A stretch of DNA of 11,353 nt from Entrophospora sp. SA101 (Eukaryota; Glomeromycota; Glomeromycetes; Entrophosporales; Entrophosporaceae): the NCBI GenBank assembly GCA_958430865.1, contig CAUDNR010002179.1, positions 9,500-20,852 on the forward strand, read 5' to 3'. Shown piece after piece: positions 10,814 through 11,353 of the stretch. The translations under genes and the position numbers were made by a program. Every line of letters starts with the position of its first letter. The first letter of the stretch is position 1. The notes under the pieces were generated by a model. That model had not been told where the DNA came from and did no database searches. It saw only the letters and a list, made by a program, of their open reading frames with translations.

Positions 10814-11353
10814 GGTTTTGTTACTACCAACTTGGGTAAGCCTAATATGAAGAGTGTTGGGTAAACCCATTAGTAAATTTTGAAAACTTTAGGGTAACCT
10901 ATCTATGTAGTTTCCGGGGTCATATTCATAACAATAACAGTGGGATAAATTTATTAATTATTAATACATGATGTAAGTGATAAAATTTTATTTTAATAAT
11001 TTATTAAATAGTATGATAGAAGTCAAGCTAGAGGCTTTAAAGGTTGTTTAAAATTGCAATTGAAATTGAAAGTAACAATATAGAAATAGATAGAATATGA
11101 ATTATTAATATTGAGAAAGAAACTGTATTGACTTGACAAAATTGGTTTAAAATAAAAATTTTTTTAACCAGTCATGCACCGAACATTAATTATGTGGAAG
11201 AGATCTTTGTGTACGTGAGATTGATGATAATAAATATTTTTGTTTCCTTTTGTCAAGTTTTGAATCAAATCATATGTTTTGCTTATTGAGTACTATTTAA
11301 TTAATTGAATACACTTTTCTAAGTCATTCATTTTTATAATTTATTCTTATAAA

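Larger units (their letters stand above)
8621..11353. other. 2.7-kb AT-rich region without a convincing protein gene
   Basis: No open frame with protein-like composition was found on either strand; the minus-strand frame at 10428-10634 (68 codons) lies inside a repeat block and has no motif. Items visible here are a CCAGTA/TACTGG inverted pair (9176-9181 and 9205-9210) enclosing the palindrome CCTATAGG, a tandem TTTCCAAA run at about 9354-9374, and two adjacent CCAAT sites at 9849-9858. There are also short TAA/AAT microsatellites around 9885-9910, a possible micro-exon at 9979-9995, and an inverted-repeat block at 10376-10813. No tRNA or rRNA was recognised. The region may be intergenic or may carry the 5' end of a gene lying mostly outside the window. 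Confidence 0.5.

Overview
The window is strongly AT-rich eukaryotic DNA. Short introns (about 66-170 nt) with fungal-type donors (GTAAGT, GTATGT) and a TACTAAT-like branch point, a Slt2-type MAP kinase, a Get2-like membrane receptor, long Asn runs and many AAT/ATT microsatellites point to a fungus. The style fits an early-diverging Mucoromycota lineage, most likely an arbuscular mycorrhizal fungus such as Rhizophagus; the genus is inference. No prokaryotic operons, CRISPR arrays, rRNA or tRNA genes were seen.

Layout: (1) 122-890, minus strand: a decayed reading frame of unrecognised family, carrying in-frame stops and at least two frame changes. (2) 891-1222: AT-rich DNA passing into a pyrimidine-rich stretch that probably holds the promoter and 5' UTR of the next gene. 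(3) 1223-2903, plus: a seven-exon gene for a protein of about 395 residues with a basic N-terminus and a PD-(D/E)xK nuclease-like signature. (4) 2904-4071: mostly featureless AT-rich DNA, with a short tandem repeat and small palindromes. (5) 4072-5544, plus: a two-exon gene for a 461-residue GET2/CAML-like tail-anchored-protein receptor. (6) 5820-8193, minus: a twelve-exon gene for a complete 419-residue SLT2/MPK1-type MAP kinase, convergent with (5) across 275 bp. (7) 8194-11353: its upstream region with a CCAAT cluster and GAAATT hexamer array, then about 2.7 kb without a convincing protein gene, containing a possible start-codon micro-exon near 9979-9995 and an inverted-repeat block at 10376-10813.

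The two conserved genes are ordinary eukaryotic housekeeping and signalling functions (ER insertion of tail-anchored proteins; cell-wall-integrity MAPK signalling). Nothing indicates that they act together beyond being neighbours. The least-described item is the multi-exon nuclease-like gene at 1223-2903. The exon models were joined by hand from splice sites, frame continuity and, for the kinase, family similarity; transcript data would settle them.
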